Below, piece by piece: positions 1 through 6,110 of a stretch of 6,564 nucleotides of DNA. The stretch is taken from positions 1 through 6,564 of the forward strand of contig LCJG01000033.1 of the NCBI GenBank assembly GCA_000998025.1. The letters run 5' to 3'. A program made the position numbers and the translations under genes. The DNA is from Candidatus Collierbacteria bacterium GW2011_GWB1_44_6 (lineage in GTDB: Bacteria; Patescibacteriota; Microgenomatia; UBA1400; MFAQ01). Every line of letters begins with the position of its first letter. Within the stretch, counting starts at the first letter, position 1. A model generated the notes under the pieces. The model worked only from the letters and a program-made list of their open reading frames with translations, was not told the DNA's origin and did no database searches.

Positions 1-3000
1 AAGAGGTGGAGGGTGTATCCAGGTGCTTCTTCAATGTTTTTGATGGGGTTCACTAGATACTGGGTGACGCCAGAGTCGGCGAGACGATCAAAGACATCAC
101 AACGCCTGGTAGAAAAGTTCTCCATGCAGAGAGTGAGAGGCAGCCCTTTGATATTGCGGGTTTCGATAGAGATTAGGTAGCTAAGTGAATGAGGTAAATG
201 ACGGAGATTTTGGTAATCACATTCGATGGCGTTTTGACTTTGGTAAAGTATGTCGTTTTCGCTGACGGTTTTGACTGTTTTGCCGTCATTGAATTGGTCA
301 CAGTTTAGATTTTCCGGCAAGAGGCTGTTGGAGCTTGGTGTGTTGATGATATCAAAAGTCGTGGTGCTTAAGGGGAGAGAAAATTGAATATTTTTTGGGT
401 TTTCATTGAGGGTAATGACTTTTTCGAGAATGGGATTTAGCTTTCCTGAGCTAGAGAAAAGTAAGGAATGAATGGAGAGGGAAATGTCTTGGTAATTGAT
501 CTCTTGAACTGATTTGGTGTCGGAAGCTTCTAAGATAAAATTGGCTTGCTGAACTTCACCTGTAGAGATAGTAAACACCTGGGCTTGTCGTGGTTCTTTT
601 CTGGATTCCAGGGGCTGGGAGATGGACTGGCTGGCCAAATCTTTTCCGGAAATATTGGCGTTGGCGAGTGTTTGTGTAGGTGAGGAGTAAGAAAAATTTA
701 GGGATATTAAAGTATCTGTGGGGATACTGGGAAGGGGTGCTGACAAGCAACCAACAACATCTGTGCCGAGTAGGGAAATGCTGTCTACAGTATTGATTTT
801 TTCTATTTTGCGGTTTGGTTTTTGGAGATAGCATTGAACAGGGTCGGACTGGGACAAGGATTCGAAGATATCGTATGAGAAGCTTGGAAGGCTGTCGTAA
901 AGATTTATTTTTATGAATGACTCTGTCGGAAGGTAAGCAGAGGCCAATTTCTGGAAGCCGACAATATCCGGCACTTCTGGGGGAATAACTATTTGCCAGT
1001 AATAATTGTCCAACTGGAGAATAAAATTATTTTTTTCCCGGCCAATGGGTATAGTAATTTCCGTGGGAGTTGAGTCCAGATTTATTTGCTCTTCATCGGC
1101 GATCAGGACCGGAGTGATTGGAGACAAACGAAGTAGTAGTGAATTGCTTGATTTGGAATACTCTACAAAAACAGGTACGAGTGTTTCGGTGGAGGTGAGG
1201 GAGGGGAGGGAGAGAAGAGATCTCAGGTCTTGGTTCTCAGATGTCGGAGTGGGGAGGGAGGTGGAGGTGGAGAGGAAGCCGCCCTTTTCCACCCAATCGG
1301 TGTTGGGGCGGAGGGAGAGAGAGGAGAAGGGGTGGATGGAGGGAGATCCCTCGACTGCGCTCGGGATGACGGATAAAAAGTTGTGGACATTTTTGTCTAC
1401 GTCGGATTTGTAGAGATAGATTTGGTTGTTGAAACTTTTTTCGAGCGAGAATTTTGATGAGGTGGTAAGAAATTTTTCCAAGGTAGTATTTCCCAGATCC
1501 GCCGTGCCATCTGCGGCGATAACATGCTTATCCAGCAGGAGCCAATTGATGGTGTATTTATCGATAATATTTTCAAATTCTTCTTGATCGTTTGAGTAGA
1601 TGGCGGTAGAAATTTCTTGGTAATACTCTTCGTTTGTTTTTTCCCAGACGTCAAAAGCCCGGTCCATAAGAGTCTGTTTCAAACCATGCCAAAGGAAGCC
1701 AGAGCCGCGGTAGCCCCAGTCGTAGTGTAACCAGCCCCAAAAATCGTTTTGAGGGAAATTGGCTACTCTGGTGGCCGGATCTTGAGTTTTCATATAGTCG
1801 AATAGTTCGAAGTATTCTGGGGGGATACGGACTTGAAGTTTGGGGGAGATTAAGTTGCCCGAAAAAACCGGTGACATAAAGATGAAGAGGGCGGTAACTA
1901 TAGAGAAGAGAGTAAAGAAGTAAGTAAGGCGGCTGTGGAGATAGGTAAAAAGATCGAGGATAAAGATGGTGCCGATAGCAAAGAAAAAGGAATAACAGAG
2001 CGAAAAAGGAATCGAGAATTTGGTAAAAGGGGAACGGAAAAGTTCGCCAATCAGAGGTACGGACCGGTTGAGAAGCAGCCCCCCACCAAGGAGAAAGAAT
2101 AGGCAAACAAAGAGTGTACCTATGAAAGCTTTGGTCCAGGCAAATTTTTTCTTTAGCGAGTAGTAAAAGCCGGTAACGGCGGTGGCAAAAGTGAGTAGTC
2201 CCAGGAAATAGATGAGAGGGCTACTTAAATGATTTCTCCAGACCGAAAGGAGGTAGTCGTATTTAAAGTCGGAGGACATGTCTAAGTAATTAAATAAGTA
2301 GCTCTTCATAAGGGCCAGATCCTTGATGGTGGAAAATTCCAAGTTGCGGTAAAAAGTTTCCGGGGAGGAAATATTGTTTATTTTGGCGGTTTCGACAACA
2401 CCACTTTTGGTAAAGACGAAAAAGATAATAGGGAGAAGCCAAAAAAGATGGGGGAGAATGAGAGAAATAAAAGAAAATATAATGTTGAAAACGGACTTAA
2501 CCGTCTTTTTGGTTTGATAAAAATATTCCACAATAAAAGAGGAAATGGTGACAAAGAAAACCAAAAATATAGTCTCGACATAGAAAGAGGGGGCGGTGAG
2601 AAAAGAAACCAGCAGTAATGTGGAAAACTTCTTGAGGGAGGGCTTCTTGAGGTAAGAAAGAGTGAAATAAAGCAAGTAAGGAAGTGATCCATAGAACCAG
2701 GTAAATGTCTCGAAAGGAACAAAAAATGTTTGCAGGGTGTTGAGATTTAGCAAATAAAATAATCCGCCGAAGAAAGAAGCAAATTGGGTAGTGGCAGAGT
2801 CTAGTTTTTCTCTAAAAAGATGGTGATAGAAAAGAAAATATACACCAAGTGGACCGAAGACTAAGGGTAGAAAAGTAGTCAAATAACGGACAGAATCTGT
2901 GGGAATATTTAAGAATTGTAAGAGGGCAATAAACAATATTCTGGGAAGGTCGGCGGCGGGGGCTTGACCGGAGAGTAGGCCAGTACCGCGGTACTCCTGC

Positions 3001-3224
3001 CAGACGGAAAAGATAGTCCTTTTGAAATTCATCCAGATATCAAACTCGGGGTGAAGATTATCCCAACCAGAAAGAAATGTCCCCGGTTCGTAGTTTAAAT
3101 AGGCAATAATGGTGGAGACGGACGTAAGGGCAAAGACAGGCCAGTGGCGGCGAAAAAAACGGGGGATATGCCTAATCTGGCGTAGGGGAAAGCGGTGCTT
3201 GGCTTTGGTAATATTTTTCGTCAT
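1..3224 (-). CDS. Large GT-C-like polytopic membrane protein with big extracytoplasmic C-terminal region (3' end missing)
   Basis: The frame is open from ATG at 3224 to the left edge: at least 1074 residues, no stop seen, so the C-terminus lies outside. A basic cytoplasmic N-terminus (residues 1-29) precedes the first membrane helix (about 30-44). The next loop holds SGWDNLHPE (52-60), an acidic first-loop motif as in GT-C glycosyltransferases using lipid-linked sugars. About ten more hydrophobic segments follow, to about residue 453. The remainder is soluble and probably outside the membrane. It begins with an aromatic block, FWGWLHYDWGYRGSGFLWHG (495-514), and YTINWLLLD (557-565), which recall YfhO-like and arabinofuranosyltransferase-like proteins. 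Residues 618-660 are Ser/Thr/Pro-rich and contain a dispersed repeat read in frame. An alternative ATG at 3260 would add 12 residues; I prefer 3224 because it gives an ordinary charged N-terminus. Neither has a good Shine-Dalgarno site. The membrane architecture is well supported; glycosyl transfer is inference. Confidence 0.85.
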   Translation of the reverse strand, partial: MTKNITKAKHRFPLRQIRHIPRFFRRHWPVFALTSVSTIIAYLNYEPGTFLSGWDNLHPEFDIWMNFKRTIFSVWQEYRGTGLLSGQAPAADLPRILFIALLQFLNIPTDSVRYLTTFLPLVFGPLGVYFLFYHHLFREKLDSATTQFASFFGGLFYLLNLNTLQTFFVPFETFTWFYGSLPYLLYFTLSYLKKPSLKKFSTLLLVSFLTAPSFYVETIFLVFFVTISSFIVEYFYQTKKTVKSVFNIIFSFISLILPHLFWLLPIIFFVFTKSGVVETAKINNISSPETFYRNLEFSTIKDLALMKSYLFNYLDMSSDFKYDYLLSVWRNHLSSPLIYFLGLLTFATAVTGFYYSLKKKFAWTKAFIGTLFVCLFFLLGGGLLLNRSVPLIGELFRSPFTKFSIPFSLCYSFFFAIGTIFILDLFTYLHSRLTYFFTLFSIVTALFIFMSPVFSGNLISPKLQVRIPPEYFELFDYMKTQDPATRVANFPQNDFWGWLHYDWGYRGSGFLWHGLKQTLMDRAFDVWEKTNEEYYQEISTAIYSNDQEEFENIIDKYTINWLLLDKHVIAADGTADLGNTTLEKFLTTSSKFSLEKSFNNQIYLYKSDVDKNVHNFLSVIPSAVEGSPSIHPFSSLSLRPNTDWVEKGGFLSTSTSLPTPTSENQDLRSLLSLPSLTSTETLVPVFVEYSKSSNSLLLRLSPITPVLIADEEQINLDSTPTEITIPIGREKNNFILQLDNYYWQIVIPPEVPDIVGFQKLASAYLPTESFIKINLYDSLPSFSYDIFESLSQSDPVQCYLQKPNRKIEKINTVDSISLLGTDVVGCLSAPLPSIPTDTLISLNFSYSSPTQTLANANISGKDLASQSISQPLESRKEPRQAQVFTISTGEVQQANFILEASDTKSVQEINYQDISLSIHSLLFSSSGKLNPILEKVITLNENPKNIQFSLPLSTTTFDIINTPSSNSLLPENLNCDQFNDGKTVKTVSENDILYQSQNAIECDYQNLRHLPHSLSYLISIETRNIKGLPLTLCMENFSTRRCDVFDRLADSGVTQYLVNPIKNIEEAPGYTLHL
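1189..1345. other. G/A-rich low-complexity tract within the large membrane protein gene
   Basis: The + strand is strikingly purine-rich, with G-runs such as GGG-A-GGGG-A-GGG at 1199-1210, GGGG-A-GGG at 1251-1258, and further GGGG and GGG runs near 1314-1343. On the minus coding strand it gives a Ser/Thr/Pro/Leu-rich linker (about residues 627-679). G-quadruplex formation on the template strand is conceivable, but no tight canonical four-times-GGG motif with short loops is present. Confidence 0.6.
1345..1372 (-). repeat. Palindromic dispersed-repeat unit (VIPSAVEG type) inside a coding region
   Basis: The + strand here has ATCCC (1346-1350) and GGGAT (1363-1367) as inverted arms around a CTGCGC core, with GA/TC extending the stem past a two-base bulge, and ends in GATGACGG. 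Read on the minus strand it begins CGTCATCCC and is translated in frame as SVIPSAVEGS (residues 618-627) of the large membrane protein. From memory, this sequence type is scattered in many copies through a range of bacterial genomes, usually between genes. The hairpin and in-frame reading are seen directly; the repeat identity is recalled knowledge. Confidence 0.7.
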
Positions 3225-3251
3225 AATTATTTGCTGCGCAAAACTAATTAT
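3223..3251. promoter_or_regulatory. Inverted repeat covering the start codon of the large membrane protein gene
   Basis: The arms are ATAATTA (3223-3229) with TTTGC (3230-3234), and GCAAA (3238-3242) with TAATTAT (3245-3251). They are separated by a three-base loop, with a two-base bulge (3243-3244) on one side, so 12 base pairs can form. In the minus-strand transcript the first two bases of the AUG at 3224-3222 lie in the stem. A CATAAT -10-like box (3252-3247) overlaps the outer arm. It could act as an operator dyad or as an RNA hairpin limiting translation. No regulator is identified. Confidence 0.45.
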
Positions 3252-3267
3252 GTTTAACATTCCGCTG

Positions 3268-3283
3268 TGCTATATTGGCTTCA
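3268..3283 (+). promoter_or_regulatory. Putative extended -10 promoter giving a leaderless start at 3283
   Basis: TG-C-TATATT (TG at 3268-3269, hexamer 3271-3276) fits an extended -10 element. Transcription would be expected about seven bases after the hexamer, at 3283, which is the A of an ATG. There is no convincing -35 box at 16-18 bases. It faces into the ABC exporter operon and could serve it even if the small ORF is not translated. Confidence 0.4.
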
Positions 3284-3363
3284 TGGAAGTGACGACAGAA
3301 GTATTGGAACTCCCCAAACCAAGTCTGAAAATACGAGATAGGAAACGAAAAGAAAGTCAATAG
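3283..3363 (+). CDS. Possible small ORF or leader peptide (26 codons) upstream of the exporter operon
   Basis: ATG at 3283 to TAG at 3361-3363 gives a 26-residue peptide with an acidic first half (MEVTTEVLEL) and a strongly basic end (KIRDRKRKESQ). It has no membrane segment or motif that I recognise. It is worth listing because a TGnTATATT box predicts transcription from its first base. The frame stays open further upstream, but those codons lie antisense to the membrane protein gene and look like by-product. It ends 46 bases before the GTG of the first permease. It could be a real small protein, a leader, or chance. Confidence 0.25.
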   Translation: MEVTTEVLELPKPSLKIRDRKRKESQ

Positions 3364-3397
3364 GTTGCCGTCTATGTTTTTTGATATTTGATTCGGA

Positions 3398-3410
3398 TAT
3401 AAATTTATAG
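3398..3410 (+). promoter_or_regulatory. Putative -10 element for leaderless expression of the exporter operon
   Basis: TATAAA at 3398-3403 lies where transcription would begin at 3410, the G of the GTG start codon. No purine-rich ribosome-binding site precedes that GTG, and an in-frame TGA at 3389-3391 blocks any longer start, so leaderless initiation is a consistent reading. No good -35 hexamer is visible at 16-18 bases upstream, which weakens the call. Confidence 0.35.
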
Positions 3411-4198
3411 TGAGGTTTTCTGCATACAAAGATAGTCTGATTTTTGGTCTGACTCAGGTGACAAATTACCGGAGTGAAGTCTGGCTCACGATAGTAAACA
3501 AGTTTGTCTATTTGTCGGGTACTATTTTTTTGTGGTCGATAATCGGGAAAAGTGTGAACGGTATCGCCGGAGTGACTTCGCTAATATCTTATTTCTTGAT
3601 TGCCAACGGGGTACAGGGACTAGTGGATGCTGAATCGCTCAGATTTTCCAGGGCCATAAATAATGAAGTGAAGCTGGGTGGACTGAGTGCACATCTCTTG
3701 CGGCCCGTAAATCCGGTGATCTTTATATACTCCTCTTTCTTGGGTACCAGGGGAGTGGTGACGATTATGACATTAATACTAATAGTCGTGGGGTTTGCTT
3801 TTTTACCGTCGGTGATTCCTTTGCAAATTCTCCTATTTATTTTGAGTTTATTTTTGGCCTTTATAGTGGGGTTTGTGATTAATCTATTTGTCGGGAGCTT
3901 GTCTTTTTGGACACCGGAAGCAAGTCATCTGCAAAATGTTTTTTCTCATATAGTCCGGGTGTTTAGCGGAGTATTGATTCCGGTCTCTTTTTTCTCCGGT
4001 GGGGTAAAAACTCTACTGCTTTTTTCGCCATTTCCGGCCTTGGCGTATTTGCCTTCTATGGTGATGCAGTCAAAAACAGTTTCGGTGGAGATGTTGACGA
4101 TTTTTCTTTCTGCAATTTTCTGGTCCGCATTATTACTCCCTTTAAGTTTTTGGTTTTGGAGAAAAGGATTAAAACGCTATGAAGCAATCGGTATTTGA
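3410..4198 (+). CDS. ABC-2 type exporter permease, PF06182 (DUF990) family, COG4587-like
   Basis: This 262-residue integral membrane protein is one half of the transmembrane channel of an ABC-2 exporter; the substrate is unknown. About six hydrophobic helices are visible (roughly 24-45, 54-72, 115-134, 138-165, 180-197 and 228-250). Family-type signatures are GLSAHLLRPVNP (91-102), after the cytoplasmic segment following the second helix, FWTPEASHLQNV (167-178), and SPFPALAYLPSMV (206-218). Length fits the family (about 260). The start is GTG at 3410: a TGA at 3389 closes the frame upstream and no other usual start lies between. It lacks a Shine-Dalgarno site and may be read from a leaderless transcript. 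Its last 20 bases overlap the next permease gene, which suggests coupled translation and a heterodimeric channel. COG4587 rather than COG3694 is assigned from memory of the motifs. Confidence 0.85.
   Translation: MRFSAYKDSLIFGLTQVTNYRSEVWLTIVNKFVYLSGTIFLWSIIGKSVNGIAGVTSLISYFLIANGVQGLVDAESLRFSRAINNEVKLGGLSAHLLRPVNPVIFIYSSFLGTRGVVTIMTLILIVVGFAFLPSVIPLQILLFILSLFLAFIVGFVINLFVGSLSFWTPEASHLQNVFSHIVRVFSGVLIPVSFFSGGVKTLLLFSPFPALAYLPSMVMQSKTVSVEMLTIFLSAIFWSALLLPLSFWFWRKGLKRYEAIGI
4164..4168 (+). promoter_or_regulatory. Ribosome-binding site for the second permease
   Basis: AAGGA at 4164-4168, inside the end of the upstream gene, lies 10 bases before the ATG at 4179. It is the clearest Shine-Dalgarno-like site in the window and supports that start within the overlap. 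Confidence 0.45.
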
Positions 4199-5003
4199 AG
4201 AAATAAGAATAAGGTGGGTTATCTTGCGGGCTAATGCTCTGTTTTCTTTGAGGGAGTCGCTGGCATACAGCTTGAATAACTGGGGAGGGTTGGCCTCGAC
4301 AGTTGTTTATATGCTAACTTATCTAGTATTTTTGTCGGCAATTTTTGGTAAAGTAAAGAGCGTTGCGGGCTATAACTATTCTGAAATTCTTTTGTTTACA
4401 CTGGTGACGCAATTTAATTTTTACCTGTCCTGGATATGGAGCATAAAAAACCTAGACCGGTTAGGAGAAGATGTAAAATCGGGGAAACTTGATTTGATCC
4501 TCACTAAACCCTTACCGGCACTTTGGTATGTAACTTTTCAAAAAGTCGACCTATTTATGCTTGTTTTTGAAATGTGGCCAGCCACCATTCCGCTCATATA
4601 TTTACTACTTAAGAACGCTACTTTTCAGATTGGTTTTAGAGGCCTGATTCTGGGTATTTTATCTTTTGTGGTGGGGCATATCGCGATACACTGTTTTCAG
4701 TTTTTACTGGCATTGGTAACTTTTTGGACTGGAGAATATCGGGGTTTAAATGGCTTGGGATATCAGATTGCCATTTTTGGTGACTCTCTCCCGCTGGAGG
4801 CTTATCCAAAGGCCTTGATGAGTATGGGGTTCACAGCGGTGCCATTTTTGATTCATTCCGGACTGACGACATCGCTACTGCTTGGTAAGACGACCGATAT
4901 CCGGTGGCTGTTTTTGGCGACCGGCGTGATGTTGGCTTTTCTTTTTATTAAAAATAAAGTTTGGAGTCTTGCCCTAAGGCAGTACTCTTCAGCATCATCA
5001 TAG
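4179..5003 (+). CDS. ABC-2 type exporter permease, PF06182 (DUF990) family, COG3694-like
   Basis: This 274-residue membrane protein is the probable partner permease of the preceding gene. A short cytoplasmic N-terminus is followed by about six hydrophobic stretches (roughly 36-57, 68-88, 122-144, 153-178, 214-236 and 242-258). The cytoplasmic motif VKSGKLDLILTKPLP (99-113) corresponds to the family's G-x-LD-x-LL-x-(R/K)-P-L element, and FWTGEYRGLNGL (182-193) matches the FW-E/A block of its neighbour at the equivalent place. The two permeases are thus distant paralogues. The ATG at 4179 overlaps the upstream gene by 20 bases and has AAGGA ten bases before it. The stop is one base before the ATPase ATG. 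Substrate cannot be read from the sequence; systems of this family have been linked to export of drugs or other small compounds in some bacteria, but that should not be transferred here. Confidence 0.85.
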   Translation: MKQSVFEEIRIRWVILRANALFSLRESLAYSLNNWGGLASTVVYMLTYLVFLSAIFGKVKSVAGYNYSEILLFTLVTQFNFYLSWIWSIKNLDRLGEDVKSGKLDLILTKPLPALWYVTFQKVDLFMLVFEMWPATIPLIYLLLKNATFQIGFRGLILGILSFVVGHIAIHCFQFLLALVTFWTGEYRGLNGLGYQIAIFGDSLPLEAYPKALMSMGFTAVPFLIHSGLTTSLLLGKTTDIRWLFLATGVMLAFLFIKNKVWSLALRQYSSASS

Positions 5004-5004
5004 T

Positions 5005-5973
5005 ATGGAAAAAATAATTAACGTCAAAGATTTAACAAAGGTGTATGAAGTCCCTATAAAGCAGGGCTTTTGGAAAAGTATTTTTGTTTCAAAAAATAAG
5101 GAGTTGGTAGCTGTAAATAAAGTGGGTTTTGGGATAGAGGTGGGAGAATCGGTGGCGCTACTTGGGCCTAATGGAGCAGGAAAAACGACCACTTTGAAAA
5201 TGCTTACTGGCTTGCTATATCCAACTTCCGGAGATATAGAAGTTTTGGGATATACACCTACAGACAGGAAGAGAGAGTTCCTTAGCCAGATTGCGCTGGT
5301 TATGGGGAATAAAACTGGTTTGTCCTGGGACTTGTCGGCCAGACAAAGCTTTACTCTATTTAAGACGATTTATCAGATACCTGAAAATATTTTTGAAAAG
5401 AGACTCACAGAGCTAACTGAGCTACTGGATGCGACAGAGTATTTGGACACGCCAGTCCGAAAGCTATCACTTGGGCAGCGTTTGAAAATGGAACTGGTAG
5501 GCGCGATACTTCACAGACCGAGTTTGTTGTTTTTGGACGAACCAACTATTGGACTGGATGTGGTTTCGAAAAGAAAAATTAGGAATTTCTTGAGGTATCT
5601 CCACCGGGAAGAAAAAACAACGATTATTCTAACGAGCCATGAAATGGCAGATATTGAAATGGTTTCCGATAGGGTAATTGTGATAAACAACGGACAGATA
5701 GTCTTTGATAATTCTTTGGAAAAACTGCTCCACAACTATCAAGATAAGAAGTACCTGACGGTAACTTTTACGAAACCAGTGGCCATCGATAAACTTTCCA
5801 AACTTGGAAACATAATCGATAGTAAGGAACTAACTGCAACCTTGGAAATTCCTAGGGAAAAACAGGGAAAAGTAATGGCCCGGCTTACAGAAAAGTTTCC
5901 GGTGGATGATATTGATGTGAGGAGTATCCCGCTTGACGAGATAATGGAAGATTTGTTTGCAAAAACGAGATAG
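5005..5973 (+). CDS. ABC exporter ATP-binding subunit, COG4586-like
   Basis: This 322-residue cytoplasmic ATPase powers the two-permease exporter encoded just upstream. Visible motifs are Walker A GPNGAGKTT (54-62), signature LSLGQRLKMEL (154-164), Walker B LLFLDEP (174-180), D-loop region IGLDV (182-186) and switch histidine in TSHEMAD (210-216). LSLGQ in place of LSGGQ and the DEPTIGLDV run are typical of COG4586 ATPases. The Q-loop stretch MGNKTGLSWDL (100-110) has Asn102 where relatives, as I recall, carry Gln, an unusual change. Residues 240-322 form the accessory C-terminal domain common in ABC-2 drug or polysaccharide exporters. The insert between the first strand and Walker A (residues 15-36) is also usual for this subfamily. 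The ATG at 5005 follows the permease stop by one base with no Shine-Dalgarno site, so translation is probably coupled. Confidence 0.92.
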   Translation: MEKIINVKDLTKVYEVPIKQGFWKSIFVSKNKELVAVNKVGFGIEVGESVALLGPNGAGKTTTLKMLTGLLYPTSGDIEVLGYTPTDRKREFLSQIALVMGNKTGLSWDLSARQSFTLFKTIYQIPENIFEKRLTELTELLDATEYLDTPVRKLSLGQRLKMELVGAILHRPSLLFLDEPTIGLDVVSKRKIRNFLRYLHREEKTTIILTSHEMADIEMVSDRVIVINNGQIVFDNSLEKLLHNYQDKKYLTVTFTKPVAIDKLSKLGNIIDSKELTATLEIPREKQGKVMARLTEKFPVDDIDVRSIPLDEIMEDLFAKTR

Positions 5974-6062
5974 GGCCGTGTAGATCGGTGATAGAATCTG
6001 GAAAAGCTTTGGTACCAGCTAATGTGTGTGGATACGGATATGTTTTGAACGAAGTTATTTGA

Positions 6063-6090
6063 TGGATTCCTGCTTTCGCAGGAATGACGA
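6063..6090 (-). repeat. Palindromic dispersed-repeat unit (VIPAKAG type) between convergent genes
   Basis: A perfect 8-bp inverted repeat, ATTCCTGC (6066-6073) and GCAGGAAT (6078-6085), encloses a TTTC loop and is followed by GACG. On the minus strand it begins CGTCATTCC and would read as VIPAKAGI in one frame, a peptide string I recall from over-predicted ORFs in many genomes that carry this repeat. It sits between the ends of the exporter operon and the kinase gene. No T-run follows on either strand, so it is not a classic intrinsic terminator, though the hairpin may protect or end both transcripts. The rest of the 5974-6110 gap shows nothing I can assign. Confidence 0.7.
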
Positions 6091-6110
6091 ATTGTAGTTA
6101 GAGAAAATTG

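Noticed and set aside
556..2722. Several short ORFs on both strands (556-834, 1006-1413, 1397-1654, 1651-2106, 2378-2722)
   Set aside because: All lie inside the continuous minus-strand frame that runs from 3224 to the left edge, and their products are compositionally odd with no recognisable domains. That frame is easy to miss because it has no stop in the window.
1..3224. A broken pseudogene as the explanation for the fragmentary ORFs on the left
   Set aside because: I read the frame from the start codon to the edge and checked codon phase at many points; it has no stop or frameshift.
3109..3282. N-terminal extension of the small plus-strand ORF (84 codons in total)
   Set aside because: It is antisense to the start of the large membrane protein. 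Only the last 26 codons lie outside it and have a plausible start.
3244..3429. Minus-strand 61-codon ORF in the divergent region
   Set aside because: It overlaps the start of the first permease and both promoter-like elements, and has no ribosome-binding site or motif.
4998..5735. Minus-strand ORFs at 4998-5192 and 5511-5735
   Set aside because: They are antisense to the ABC ATPase, whose Walker A, signature and Walker B motifs make the plus frame certain.
6005..6020. TGGTACCA palindrome with flanking AGCT as an operator or terminator
   Set aside because: The arms mismatch by two bases and leave almost no loop. It is short enough to be chance.
6066..6085. Intrinsic terminator for the exporter operon
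   Set aside because: The hairpin is strong, but no T-run follows on either strand. It fits a dispersed repeat better.
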